A DNA stretch of 37,754 nucleotides, from positions 1 through 37,754 of the forward strand of contig JAJUFM010000014.1 of NCBI GenBank assembly GCA_029265995.1, read 5' to 3'. Positions 7,942-16,469 of this stretch are shown piece by piece. Position numbers and translations under genes: made by a program. The notes beneath the pieces were generated by a model. The model saw only the letters and a program-made list of their open reading frames with translations, had not been told where the DNA came from and ran no database searches. This DNA is from Rhodospirillaceae bacterium (GTDB lineage: Bacteria; Pseudomonadota; Alphaproteobacteria; Kiloniellales; DSM-21159). How positions within the stretch are numbered: the first letter of the stretch is position 1; each line of letters opens with the position of its first letter.

Positions 7942-8514
7942 ATGTCGCTTCCGCCCACCGACTTCTCCCTTGTCCCTCCTGAAGACGCAACGCTGGCTGA
8001 TCGCGTGATCAGGCCAGTCCGACGGGTACTGCGGGCTGTGGGGCTGCTGTTGCTCGCGGTGATGGTGGCCTTGCCAGTGCTCCAGGTGGCGCTACGCGAG
8101 TTCACCTCGTTTACCTTCGTGGGTGCCGGCGAACTCACGCGCTTCATGTTGATCTGCGTGGTCTTCGTGACGCTTCCCTATGTCGTTGCCTCGGGCGTCT
8201 CGATACGCATGGATGAATTGACCAGCGAGTTGCGCGGCGTGTGGAGGAGGGGCCTGCGCATGCTGATCGCTGCCAGCGCGTCGACCGCCTTCGGCATTGC
8301 CGCCTGGTCAGTCGCGCTGGCCACGCTGCGCAACCTGAACAACTCAACCCCGACGCTCGGGATTCCCTACTGGATCTTCTTTTCGGCGGCTTTCCTGGGG
8401 CTCCTTCTCGCGGCGGTGGAGTGCCTCATTCAGCTGGTCAAGGCGTGGCGGGACGTACCCCTCTACGTGAGCTTCGCCGAAGAACTGCCGCCCGAGGACC
8501 TCCCGGAGATTTGA
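7942..8514 (+). CDS. dctQ: TRAP transporter small permease (system 1)
   Basis: DctQ is the small inner-membrane subunit of the TRAP transporter and helps couple the binding protein to the large permease. The 190-residue product shows about four membrane segments: near residues 35-55 (GLLLLAVMVALPVLQVALRE), 65-85 (FMLICVVFVTLPYVVASG), 105-125 and 140-160. The conserved pattern with a glutamate before the second segment (GAGELTRFMLI) matches the family. It lies 69 bases after dctP with a stem-loop between, and 67 bases before dctM. Confidence 0.9.
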   Translation: MSLPPTDFSLVPPEDATLADRVIRPVRRVLRAVGLLLLAVMVALPVLQVALREFTSFTFVGAGELTRFMLICVVFVTLPYVVASGVSIRMDELTSELRGVWRRGLRMLIAASASTAFGIAAWSVALATLRNLNNSTPTLGIPYWIFFSAAFLGLLLAAVECLIQLVKAWRDVPLYVSFAEELPPEDLPEI

Positions 8515-8519
8515 AAACG

Positions 8520-8585
8520 ATGAGTATTGTCCCGCGGCTGCGGAGGTTCCTGCAATCTGCCCTCACAGCGAGTAAGCGCCCATGA
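8520..8585 (+). CDS. Possible 21-residue ORF coupling dctQ to dctM
   Basis: A short frame begins with ATG six bases after the dctQ stop and ends in a TGA overlapping the dctM start as ATGA. It would encode MSIVPRLRRFLQSALTASKR plus proline, which is basic and resembles no family I know. Upstream is GGAG at the end of dctQ, with spacing longer than ideal. The dctM start lacks a strong ribosome site, so translation of this frame could deliver ribosomes to dctM by coupling. It may equally be a chance frame in a 67-base gap. Confidence 0.3.
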   Translation: MSIVPRLRRFLQSALTASKRP

Positions 8586-9856
8586 CCTTGTTGCTCATTG
8601 GGGCGTTCTGCCTGTTTTTCCTGCTTGGATGGCCCGTCGTCCTGGCCATTCTGCTACCCGCCATCGTCTATATCCTGGCGAACGACCTTCCGCTGCAGCT
8701 GGTCGGGCAGCGTATGACCTACGCACTCGACTCCTTCCCTCTGGTAGCGGTGCCGATCTTCATCCTGGTCGGCAATATCATGAACCAGGCCGGCATTACC
8801 GAGAGAATCTTTCGTTTTGCGGATACGCTCGTAGGCCGTGTTCCCGGCGGCCTGGGGCAGGTGAATATCTTCTCCAGCCTTATCTTCTCCGGCATGAGTG
8901 GCGCGGCGCTGGCGGATGTAGGTGGCCTTGGCCGTATCGAAGTGAAAGCCATGACCAGGCGGGGCTTCACGCCTCAATTCGCGGGTGCATTAACCTGTGC
9001 GTCAGCGGTTGTAGGTCCCATCTTTCCGCCATCGATTCCGCTGATCATCTATGGATCGGTGACCAGCGTTTCCATCGTCCAGCTTCTGCTCGCCGGCATC
9101 ATCCCCGCGATCCTCTGTGTGCTGCTGTTGATGGGAACGGTGGCGGTGATGTCCTACTGGCGAGACTTTCCGCGCTCGGAGCGCTGGGCGCGGCCCCGCG
9201 AAATCTGGCGCGATCTCAAGCCAGCCCTGCCGGCCCTCTTGACGCCGGTTCTGCTCGTTCTAGGCATGCTGCTCGGCTACTTCACGCCCACCGAAGCAGC
9301 CGCCGTGACGGTGGTTTACGTGCTGTTCATCAGCCTCTTCGTCTATCGCAGTCTGACCTGGGCGCATCTACGCTATGCGGCCTATGAAACGCTGAAAAGC
9401 ACATCCGCCATCCTTATCATTGTCTCTGCCGCCGCGATCTTTGGCTGGATCATGGCGATCGAGCAGGTGCCTCAGGCCTTCGCGCAGCAGCTGCTCTCGC
9501 TCAGCAGCGACCCCATCATTCTCCTGCTGATCGTGAACGTGATACTGCTGCTGACCGGCATGATCCTGGACAGCACGACGGCAACACTGCTGGTTATTCC
9601 CATCATCGCCGGTCCCCTCCACATGGCGGGTGTCGATCCGGTGCATCTGGGGATCGTGGCGATCTTCAATCTCATGATCGGCCTCTTGACGCCTCCGATG
9701 GGGCTCGCGCTCTTCCTGATCACCGACATTGCCAAGGTGCCGATGCGCTCGATCCTGAAAGAACTTCTGCCGCTCTACATCCCCCTCTTCGGTACCCTGA
9801 TGATCATTACCTTCTTTCCCGAGCTCTCGTTGTGGTTACCGAAGCTGATCCGCTAA
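8582..9856 (+). CDS. dctM: TRAP transporter large permease (system 1)
   Basis: DctM is the large ion-coupled permease subunit of a TRAP transporter. The 424-residue product is hydrophobic throughout, with about 12 membrane segments. Family landmarks include GWPVVLAILLPAIVY at the N-terminus, PLVAVPIFILVGNIMNQAG around residues 55-75, the GMSGAALADVGGLG reentrant region near residue 100, and the PPSIPLIIYG segment near residue 150. The C-terminal half repeats the pattern with GLLTPPMGLALFL. It follows dctQ and is followed 18 bases later by the SAF-domain oxidoreductase gene, so the oxidoreductase is transcribed with the transporter. Confidence 0.95.
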   Translation: MTLLLIGAFCLFFLLGWPVVLAILLPAIVYILANDLPLQLVGQRMTYALDSFPLVAVPIFILVGNIMNQAGITERIFRFADTLVGRVPGGLGQVNIFSSLIFSGMSGAALADVGGLGRIEVKAMTRRGFTPQFAGALTCASAVVGPIFPPSIPLIIYGSVTSVSIVQLLLAGIIPAILCVLLLMGTVAVMSYWRDFPRSERWARPREIWRDLKPALPALLTPVLLVLGMLLGYFTPTEAAAVTVVYVLFISLFVYRSLTWAHLRYAAYETLKSTSAILIIVSAAAIFGWIMAIEQVPQAFAQQLLSLSSDPIILLLIVNVILLLTGMILDSTTATLLVIPIIAGPLHMAGVDPVHLGIVAIFNLMIGLLTPPMGLALFLITDIAKVPMRSILKELLPLYIPLFGTLMIITFFPELSLWLPKLIR

Positions 9857-9874
9857 CCCAGGTCCGGAGGCGTC

Positions 9875-11269
9875 ATGAACCTAGAAGCTCTGCTGCCGAA
9901 TCCCGGTCAGCGCCTGTTCGAGGTCGCGCTGGTTGGAGCGGGTGAATTCGGTCGAACCTTCCTTTCCCAGGCACGGCGGGTTGCCGGCCTGCGCGGGCGG
10001 GTGGTCTGTGATCGCGATGCCGCGCGGGCGGTCGAAGCGCTGGTGGCCATGGGAATTGAGCCGGAAGCGGTGAGTCGCTGCGACAGCCCGAGGGAAGCCC
10101 GAGAGGCCTTCGATGCCGGTAACTATGTTGTGGTTCAGGACGCGAGCCTCCTGCTTGACCTGCCGCTGGACATGGTCGTGGAAGCCACCGGTATTCCCGA
10201 AGCGGCGGCCGCCATTGCCGAGGGCGCTCTTGCGCATGGCATGCATGTGGCCATGGTGACCAAGGAAGCCGAAAGCGTCGTCGGACCCCTGTTGAGCCAG
10301 CGAGCACGAGCGGCCGGCCTTGTCTATACGCCGGTGGATGGAGATCAGCCCAGTCTTTTGATCGGCCTGGTGAGCTGGTGTCGCCTGCTGGGTCTGGAGA
10401 TCCTCTCTGCCGGGAAGGCGAGCGAGTACGATTTCATCTACGATCCAGCCTCGGAGAGTGTCACGGCCCAGGGACGGAGCCTCACCGTTCCGGAGATGCG
10501 GCGGCTTTGGTCGGTTGAAGCTGGCGGCCTCGCTTCCTGCGCCCGCGAACGCGCAAGCCTCCTATCGGAGTTCTGGCACCGGACCGTGCCGGATCTCTGT
10601 GAAATGACCATCGTGGCGAATGCCACGGGCCTGGTGCCAGACGTACCAGGCTTGCATGCCCCGATTGCTCGAACGCTGGAACTGCCGGACCTCTTCGGGC
10701 TGCGAAAAGAGGGAGGCCTGACAAGCCGCCGCGCCACCGTCGACATCTTCAACTGTTTGCGGCGACCCGACGAACTCAGCTTTGCTGGTGGGGTCTACGT
10801 GGTCGCGGAAGCGCCGGACCCTGAAACGGCCCAACTTTTCGCCGAAAAGGGCATCCCGGTCAGCGCCGACCTGCGTCGCGTCCTGGTACACAACCCCGTT
10901 CACCTGCTGGGAGCGGAAGCGCCCATGTCGGTGTTGTCTGCCTGTCTGGCGGGAAAGAGTACGGGAGCTGCAGCGCCTGAACCTCTGGTCGACCTGGTGG
11001 CTCGTGCCGCGCAGGACATTCCCCGCGGCACTTGTTTCGAGCTTGGCTGGCGCCACACCATCGCAGGCTTGGAGCCTGAAATGCTGGTGGCGGCCGAGAC
11101 GGACGAAGCGCCGCCTCCCTTGCCCTACTATCTGCTTCCTGGCGCCCAAGCGCGTGTGGACATCCCTGCTGGAACGAGGATCATCGCGGCCATGGTCACG
11201 CCCCCGGAACACTCGGTGCTGTGGCGGCTCCGGCGGGAGCAGGAAGAACTCTTCGGTAAATCGGCGTAG
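9875..11269 (+). CDS. NAD(P)-binding oxidoreductase with C-terminal SAF domain (homoserine dehydrogenase-like)
   Basis: The 464-residue protein resembles the group called predicted homoserine dehydrogenase with a C-terminal SAF domain. The Rossmann fold is at the N-terminus (VALVGAGEFGRTF, about residues 17-29), with VVEATGIPEAAAA near residue 105 and MVTKEAESVVGP near residue 125. The last 60-70 residues, with PGAQARVDIPAGTRIIAAMV, form the SAF-like region found also in UxaA-type dehydratases and sialic acid synthases. Members usually lie in sugar-acid catabolic clusters, and their reaction is mostly unproven. It is the last gene of the TRAP operon and is convergent with the pdxA-like gene 13 bases away. 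Confidence 0.8.
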   Translation: MNLEALLPNPGQRLFEVALVGAGEFGRTFLSQARRVAGLRGRVVCDRDAARAVEALVAMGIEPEAVSRCDSPREAREAFDAGNYVVVQDASLLLDLPLDMVVEATGIPEAAAAIAEGALAHGMHVAMVTKEAESVVGPLLSQRARAAGLVYTPVDGDQPSLLIGLVSWCRLLGLEILSAGKASEYDFIYDPASESVTAQGRSLTVPEMRRLWSVEAGGLASCARERASLLSEFWHRTVPDLCEMTIVANATGLVPDVPGLHAPIARTLELPDLFGLRKEGGLTSRRATVDIFNCLRRPDELSFAGGVYVVAEAPDPETAQLFAEKGIPVSADLRRVLVHNPVHLLGAEAPMSVLSACLAGKSTGAAAPEPLVDLVARAAQDIPRGTCFELGWRHTIAGLEPEMLVAAETDEAPPPLPYYLLPGAQARVDIPAGTRIIAAMVTPPEHSVLWRLRREQEELFGKSA

Positions 11270-11282
11270 GAGCCGCTCTCGG

Positions 11283-12302
11283 CTAGCTCCGCCCGGCGCG
11301 CGATTTGGCCATCTGTTTTGCCATGTTGAAGGCAAGGCGCGTCGGTTCAAGACGAGCGATGCCGCGCCCGGCGATATCGTAGGCCGTGCCGTGAGCTGGG
11401 GTGGTGATGGGCACGGTGAAACCATAGAGGACCGTGATCCCGCGGTCGAAGCCCAACAACTTGATCGCGATCTGCCCCTGGTCGTGGAACATGGTCAGCA
11501 CCGCGTCGAAATGTCCGTCGCGGGCCCGAACGAAAACAGTGTCGGACGGGAAGGGGCCTTCCACGACAAATCCCTGCGCCTCTGCCAGGCGGCGCGCCTT
11601 GTGGACCGCAGGTTCGATGACGTCGATTTCTTCTCGGCCGAAGGAACCGCCATCACCGGCGTGGGGGTTGAGGGCTGCGACTGCGATGCGGGGCCGATCG
11701 AACCCCGCTTCCTTCAGCGCGCGCACTGCCAGGTCAAGATGCTCCAGCAGACGCTCTTCCGTGATGAGATCCGCCACGTCACGCAGGGCCACATGTGAGG
11801 TCACCCGCGCGTTCCATAGCTTGTCCACGACGTTGAATTCGGCCACCGCTCCTTGGTGCCCGAGGCGGTCTGCGGCGAAGCTCATCTCGTCGTCGAAGGG
11901 ATTGCCCCCAAGACGCAAGGCCTCCTTGTTGAAGGGAACGAAGGTGATGGCATCCACCCGACCGTCGCGCGCCATGTCCAGGGCCAGGGCGAAGTTTTCC
12001 AGTGCCGATTTACCTCCCAGCGCCGAGGCTGTGCCAGGAGGCAGTTCCTCCGGGTCGATGTTTCCCATGTCGTAGAAGAGGGGTCGCCCCGGCTCTGCCG
12101 GCCGCAGATTTCCCTGGCCGCGGCAGGTTTCCAATTCCAGGGTGATGCCGAGCGCTCGTTCTCCTTTGGCCAAAACCCGTCGATCGCCGATCGCCACGAC
12201 ACCAGCATCAGCAAGATCATCCGCCCGGGCGAGTAGTCCAGCCATCAACTCAGGACCGATGCCGGCGGGGTCGCCCATTACCAATGCCATTTGCGGTATC
12301 AT
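11283..12302 (-). CDS. PdxA-family dehydrogenase, PdxA2-like
   Basis: The PdxA family oxidises 4-phosphorylated hydroxy acids: PdxA acts in vitamin B6 synthesis and PdxA2 acts on 4-phospho-threonate or -erythronate. The 339-residue product begins ALVMGDPAGIGPE and has three metal histidines in TSHVAL, MFHDQGQ and PAHGTAYD, plus ALNPHAGDGG. The PAHGTAYDIAG form and the catabolic setting favour PdxA2 over the biosynthetic enzyme. PdxA2 normally works with a DUF1537 four-carbon acid kinase, and no such kinase is present in this window. An alternative is a PdxA-like diol dehydrogenase of the TphB type. The gene is divergent from the GntR gene, with an operator between. Confidence 0.85.
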   Translation of the reverse strand: MIPQMALVMGDPAGIGPELMAGLLARADDLADAGVVAIGDRRVLAKGERALGITLELETCRGQGNLRPAEPGRPLFYDMGNIDPEELPPGTASALGGKSALENFALALDMARDGRVDAITFVPFNKEALRLGGNPFDDEMSFAADRLGHQGAVAEFNVVDKLWNARVTSHVALRDVADLITEERLLEHLDLAVRALKEAGFDRPRIAVAALNPHAGDGGSFGREEIDVIEPAVHKARRLAEAQGFVVEGPFPSDTVFVRARDGHFDAVLTMFHDQGQIAIKLLGFDRGITVLYGFTVPITTPAHGTAYDIAGRGIARLEPTRLAFNMAKQMAKSRAGRS

Positions 12303-12361
12303 GATTTCATTCCTTTAGAGGCAGAAGCAGATACGCCGACCTTCCACGTTACCGGGATAGC

Positions 12362-12373
12362 GTGGTATGCAAT
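12362..12373 (+). promoter_or_regulatory. Probable GntR operator, site 2 (autoregulatory)
   Basis: GTGGTATGCAAT contains the same 11-base core as sites 1 and 3. It lies 16 bases upstream of the GntR start codon and 60 bases upstream of the divergent pdxA-like gene, a position suited to control of both. A site directly before the regulator's own gene is the main reason for assigning this motif to that regulator. Confidence 0.75.
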
Positions 12374-12388
12374 GTTCGGAGACACAAG

Positions 12389-13117
12389 ATGAGCAGCAAA
12401 ATCACACCTATTACCGATGCCGCGGAGCCGTCCTTGCTGGCGCCCGACGGAGGCCGGAAGGGCGCGGCGGTGGCAGAGCGCATCCGGGTAATGATCATTC
12501 AGGATGAGTTGCCGCCGGGGGCACCGGTCCGCGAACGCGCGCTGGCGGAACGCCTGGAGGTATCGCGCACGCCCTTGCGTGAAGCGATCAAGATCTTGTC
12601 TGCGGAAGGCCTTGTGGAAGTGCAGCCGCATCGTGGTGCGGTGGTGGCGGACCCCAGCAACGAGGAGTTGCGCGGGCTGGTGGAGCTTTTGGGAGTTCTG
12701 GAAGCCTTTGCCGCCGAGCTGGCTTGCCGTAACCGGACCGACGCGGAACTGCAGGAACTGAGGGCGCTGCAGGACGAGATGATGGCGGCCTACGCCCGCG
12801 ACGACAGGCTCGGCTATTTCCGCTGCAACCAGGCCATTCATCTGGCCATCGTCAAGGCATCTCGCAATCGTGCGCTGATTCATCACCACGGGGTCGTCAA
12901 CGCCCGTCTCTACCGGGCGCGCTACATCTGCAATCTGCGGACGCGGCGCTGGGCCTCCGCCTTGCAAGAGCATGAAGACATGCTGCAGGCTCTGGAAGCT
13001 CGTGACGAGGCCAAGATAAGCGGGATCCTGCGCAACCACGTGCTCCAGGCCTGGGACAAGATGGTGGTCATGCTGGAAGAGGCCGCAGCCAACCTGCCAA
13101 GGCGACGCGCGTCCTGA
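12389..13117 (+). CDS. GntR family transcriptional regulator, FCD (FadR) class
   Basis: The 242-residue product has an N-terminal winged helix-turn-helix (AERIRVMII, then VRERALAERLEVSRTPLREA, about residues 30-75) and a C-terminal all-helical FCD ligand domain. FCD metal-site histidines are visible in NQAIHLAI and in the LQEHEDML and RNHVLQ segments. The first position of the usual D-x3-H motif is Asn here. Such regulators usually repress catabolic and TRAP genes and release DNA when bound to the organic acid substrate. The ATG at 12389 is preferred over an in-frame GTG at 12362 because GGAG lies 10-11 bases upstream and the GTG would fall in the operator. The conserved operator in front suggests autoregulation. 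Confidence 0.93.
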   Translation: MSSKITPITDAAEPSLLAPDGGRKGAAVAERIRVMIIQDELPPGAPVRERALAERLEVSRTPLREAIKILSAEGLVEVQPHRGAVVADPSNEELRGLVELLGVLEAFAAELACRNRTDAELQELRALQDEMMAAYARDDRLGYFRCNQAIHLAIVKASRNRALIHHHGVVNARLYRARYICNLRTRRWASALQEHEDMLQALEARDEAKISGILRNHVLQAWDKMVVMLEEAAANLPRRRAS

Positions 13118-13154
13118 CTGCGGCCCTCCAATCACGTTCACACCCCTTGCGCCA

Positions 13155-14369
13155 TCAGCCACGCCGAGGAATGTCGGCCGCGATCACGGCTCCCTCGGTT
13201 ACTAGCTGATCGATTTCCTGTGGCGCAAAGCCGTGTTCAGCCAGCACCTCTCGGGTGTGCTCGCCCAGCAACGGTGCCCCTCGGCGCGGGCCGCCGGGGG
13301 TATCGGAAAACTTGATGGGGAGCCCGAGCGTTCTGACAGACCCCAGCGTCGTGTGGGGAACTTCCATAACCATTTCCCGCGCCTGGACCTGCGGGTCCTC
13401 GTGCATCTCCACCACGTCGTTGACGGGTCCGGAGGGAACCCCGGCGGCCTCCAGACGAGCCAGCCACTCGGCGCTGCTGCGCTGGCGAAAGCAGGCGTTC
13501 AGCTCGCTCTCCAAGGCGCTGAGGTTGGTCATGCGATCGGCGTTGGTCTTGAACCGCAGGTCTTCGGCAAGATGCGGTGCCTCGAGCACCTGCACCAACC
13601 GCAGCCAGTTGGCCTGGTTGGCGCCTCCCACCACGATCCATCCGTCGCTGGTTTCGAAGGCCTGGTAGGGAGCCGAAAGGGGATGAGCGGAGCCCATGGG
13701 CCCCGGCGCCTCCCCCGTGGCCATCGCCATCGCCGACTGCCAATAGGTATGGATGATGCCTGCCTCCAGCAGTGAGGTTTCGACCATCTGCCCTTTACCG
13801 GTTGTCTCGCGGTTCCTTAAAGCTGCCAGGATTCCGATCACCGCGAGAAGACCGGCGGTGATGTCAGTGAGCGGCGGGCCGCACTTGACCGGTGGTTCGT
13901 TGCGAGACGTACCGGTGATGCTCATGATCCCGCTCATGGCCTGCGCCACCAGATCGAAGCCCCCGCGGTCGGCATAGGGGCCTGTCCGCCCGAAGCCCGA
14001 AATGGCGCAGTAGATCAGGCGCGGGTTTTCCTGGCGCAGGCTTTCGTAGTCAAAGCCCAGTTTGGGCAGGGTTTGTCGCCGGTAGTTCTCGACCAGGACG
14101 TCCGCCTCCTTGAGGAGGCGACGCAGCACCTCCTTGCCGCCGTCACTGCGCAGGTTCACGGCGATGCCCCGCTTGTCGCGGTTCATCATCAGGAAGGAGG
14201 CGGCCTGGTCGCCGATCTGTGGGGGAACGGAGCGTCGGGTGTCGTCCCCTCCGGGGACCTTTTCTACCTTGATGACGTCAGCGCCCATGTCGGCCAGCAT
14301 CAGGGTACAGGCAGGTCCGGCCATGATGTGGGTCATGTCGATGACCTTGAGCCCTTTAAGTGCAGTCAT
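13155..14369 (-). CDS. CoA-transferase family III (CaiB/BaiF) protein
   Basis: This family moves CoA between carboxylic acids through an enzyme-bound aspartyl thioester. The 404-residue product begins LKGLKVIDMTHIMAGPACTL, carries ADVIKVEKVPGGDDTRR near residues 30-46 and VLVENYRRQT near residue 95. Asp169 in PLTDITAGL is at the position of the catalytic aspartate of formyl-CoA transferase. The C-terminal GAPLLGEHTREVL is typical. It is downstream of a crotonase and a TRAP transporter on the same strand, so it probably activates the imported acid as its CoA thioester. Donor and acceptor cannot be read from sequence. Confidence 0.92.
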   Translation of the reverse strand: MTALKGLKVIDMTHIMAGPACTLMLADMGADVIKVEKVPGGDDTRRSVPPQIGDQAASFLMMNRDKRGIAVNLRSDGGKEVLRRLLKEADVLVENYRRQTLPKLGFDYESLRQENPRLIYCAISGFGRTGPYADRGGFDLVAQAMSGIMSITGTSRNEPPVKCGPPLTDITAGLLAVIGILAALRNRETTGKGQMVETSLLEAGIIHTYWQSAMAMATGEAPGPMGSAHPLSAPYQAFETSDGWIVVGGANQANWLRLVQVLEAPHLAEDLRFKTNADRMTNLSALESELNACFRQRSSAEWLARLEAAGVPSGPVNDVVEMHEDPQVQAREMVMEVPHTTLGSVRTLGLPIKFSDTPGGPRRGAPLLGEHTREVLAEHGFAPQEIDQLVTEGAVIAADIPRRG

Positions 14370-14388
14370 TTCAAATACTCTATCCAGA

Positions 14389-15183
14389 TCAACGGCCGGT
14401 GAAGCGCGGCTTGGTCTTGTTCAGAAAAGCTTTGTAGCCGATCTGGAAATCCTCGGTGCCGAAGCAGGCGAAGCTCTCGTCATTTTCCTCGGCCGACAGC
14501 GGGGTGGGATCCAGCAAACGCCGGGCGAACTTCTTGTGCCAACGAGCCACCAGCGGCGCCCCTTCCGCGATCCGGCGCGCGGTGGCAAGGCCTTCGGCAG
14601 AGACCTCGCCGTCTTCCACGACGCGGTTGATCAGTCCCATGCTCAGTGCTTCTTCGGCGTCGAAAATGTCGCCTTCTAGCAGGATGCGCAGGCTGTTGGA
14701 GCGCCCCACGGTTTCGACAAGCGCGCGCATCTCGTCGTAGGCCACGACGAGCCCCAGCCGCTTGACCGGAATGCCAAAGCGCGCGCTTTTGCCGGCAATG
14801 CGCAGATCCGCGCAGAGCGCCGTCTCCAGCCCGCCGCCGACACAGAGGCCGCGGATTTCCGCTACCACCGGGTGCCGGCAGTTCTGGATGGCGCGCAGCG
14901 CGCCGTGCGTTCGCTTGGCAAAGGCGCGGGCCTTTTCCACGTTGGACCGGTTCTCCTCGAACTCCGAGATGTCCGCCCCCGTGCTGAAAGCCTTCTCTCC
15001 CGCCCCCGTGATCAGGATGCATCGCAGGTCGCTGTCGCTGTCGAAGCGGGTGAAGAGGCTTGTCAGCTCCTCCCACATGGCATTGTTGATGGCGTTGAGG
15101 CGCGCTTGTTGATCAAGAACGACGCGCGCGATGCCATCCTCGAGTATTTCGTGCCTGACAGTCCCGGACATGGTGCCTCTCAT
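14389..15183 (-). CDS. Crotonase (enoyl-CoA hydratase/isomerase) family protein with atypical active site
   Basis: The 264-residue product has the crotonase fold. The oxyanion-hole segments are KAFSTGADISEF (residues 64-75) and EIRGLCVGGGLE (109-120). Glu120 occupies the position of the first catalytic glutamate of enoyl-CoA hydratase. The second, normally in FGxPE, is replaced by Val140 in FGIPVKRLG, and the usual PGxGGTQRL motif is absent. This argues against a simple hydratase and for another crotonase activity on a CoA ester. The start is ATG 15183, two bases after the dctM stop. ATG 15171, with GAGAGG before it, is an alternative. It sits between dctM and the CoA-transferase gene in one operon. 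Confidence 0.88.
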   Translation of the reverse strand: MRGTMSGTVRHEILEDGIARVVLDQQARLNAINNAMWEELTSLFTRFDSDSDLRCILITGAGEKAFSTGADISEFEENRSNVEKARAFAKRTHGALRAIQNCRHPVVAEIRGLCVGGGLETALCADLRIAGKSARFGIPVKRLGLVVAYDEMRALVETVGRSNSLRILLEGDIFDAEEALSMGLINRVVEDGEVSAEGLATARRIAEGAPLVARWHKKFARRLLDPTPLSAEENDESFACFGTEDFQIGYKAFLNKTKPRFTGR

Positions 15184-15185
15184 AC

Positions 15186-16469
15186 TTACCGATAGAAGAT
15201 GTCCACCAGCGTCATCGACACTGGCGGTACATAGGTGATCAGCAGCAGCAGTGCTGCCAGAACGCCGATGAAGGCGATGTTGACCTTGGTGACGTCCCAG
15301 ACATCTGCCTTTGCGATCGAGCAGGCGGTCATCAGCACGCTCGCCACCGGGGGCGTCTGCTGACCGATCGCGAGATTGAGGGTGACGATGAGGCCGAAGT
15401 GCACCGGGTCGATGCCGATGGTGTGCACGATCGGCATAACGATCGGGACAACGAGGATGATCGCGGCAGCACCGTGGAGGAAGCAGCCCAGGACCAGGAA
15501 CAGCAGGTTCAGCATGGCGAGAACCGCATAGGGATTCTCGGTGACCGAGATGATGGCCTGGGTGAGCTGCTGGGGCACACGCGCCTGGGTGAGGTACTGA
15601 CCAAGCAGCGCCGAGGTGGCGACCAGGAGCATGACAACTGCCGTCTGAATGACACCGTCGCGGAGGCTGTCGAAGAGCTCGCGGAAACTGAGCTCGCGGT
15701 AGATAACACCTCCAATGAAGAGCGCCGCCGCCACCGCGAGGCCTGCGCCTTCAGTTGCGGTGACGAAGCCGCCAAAGATGCCGCCCAGGATGATGAGCGG
15801 CAGGAGGAAGGCCCAGGCGGCTTCCTTGAAGGTTCTCCAGACCCGGCGCAGTTGGAAGGTTTCCTCAACAGGAAAGTCGTAGCGGACGGCAAACCAATAG
15901 GCGAGGGCGGCCATCATGATGGCGCCGAGCAGACCGGGCACGATTCCGGCGACGAAAAGCTGGACGACGGAGGCGTCCGCGATCACCGCGTAGAGGATCA
16001 TCGGGATCGAGGGCGGGATGATGATCGCCAGGGAAGCCGAAGAAGAGGTGATCGCCGCGGCATACTCCTTCGAATAGCCGAGGCGCTTCATCGCCGGAAT
16101 CAGGATTGACCCGAGGGCGGCGACATCCGCCACCGCAGAGCCCGAAATCTCGGCAAAAAACAGCGAGGTGCCGATGTTGACCATCGACAGGCCACCACGC
16201 AGGAAGCCGACGAGGGCCGCGGCGAAGGCGATGAGGCGGCGCGAGATGCCCGAGGTGTTCATGATGGCGCCGGCGAGCACGAACAGCGGAATCGCCAGCA
16301 GGGGAAAGGAGGTGGCGCCTTCGAAAAGCACCACGGCCGACATCACCAGGTTGTCGAAGCCGTAGGTGTACCAGAGCGCCCCCATGGCCACGACGCCCAG
16401 GGAAACGGCGATGGGGACATTGATCATCACCAGCGCGATCAACGTCCCGAACATCAGGACCTGGATCAT
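15186..16469 (-). CDS. dctM: TRAP transporter large permease (system 2)
   Basis: This is the large ion-coupled permease subunit of the second TRAP transporter, with 427 residues and about 12 membrane segments. It shows PIAVSLGVVAMGALWY at the N-terminus, SFPLLAIPLFVLAGAIMNTSGI near residues 50-75 (family signature), AEISGSAVADVAALG near residue 105, IIPPSIPMILYAV near residue 150 and IGQQTPPVASVL near the C-terminus. The start overlaps the dctQ stop by four bases. It is clearly different from the system 1 permease, so the two systems are not a recent duplication. Confidence 0.95.
   Translation of the reverse strand: MIQVLMFGTLIALVMINVPIAVSLGVVAMGALWYTYGFDNLVMSAVVLFEGATSFPLLAIPLFVLAGAIMNTSGISRRLIAFAAALVGFLRGGLSMVNIGTSLFFAEISGSAVADVAALGSILIPAMKRLGYSKEYAAAITSSSASLAIIIPPSIPMILYAVIADASVVQLFVAGIVPGLLGAIMMAALAYWFAVRYDFPVEETFQLRRVWRTFKEAAWAFLLPLIILGGIFGGFVTATEGAGLAVAAALFIGGVIYRELSFRELFDSLRDGVIQTAVVMLLVATSALLGQYLTQARVPQQLTQAIISVTENPYAVLAMLNLLFLVLGCFLHGAAAIILVVPIVMPIVHTIGIDPVHFGLIVTLNLAIGQQTPPVASVLMTACSIAKADVWDVTKVNIAFIGVLAALLLLITYVPPVSMTLVDIFYR

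Noticed and set aside
11270-11290. Short hairpin between the convergent SAF oxidoreductase and pdxA-like genes
   Set aside because: The stem is only five to six bases and overlaps coding sequence; too weak to call a terminator.
10562-11425. Minus-strand frame of 287 codons across the SAF oxidoreductase
   Set aside because: It overlaps two well-supported genes, is rich in Arg, Gln and His as expected for shadow frames, and has no motif or start signal.
13755-13775. Glu in SLLEA as a replacement for the catalytic Asp of the CoA-transferase
   Set aside because: The nucleophile aligns instead with Asp169 in PLTDITAG, which is present, so the active site looks intact.
13740-13800. GGTATGGATG as a possible fourth GntR operator
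   Set aside because: It matches only part of the core and lies inside the CoA-transferase gene.
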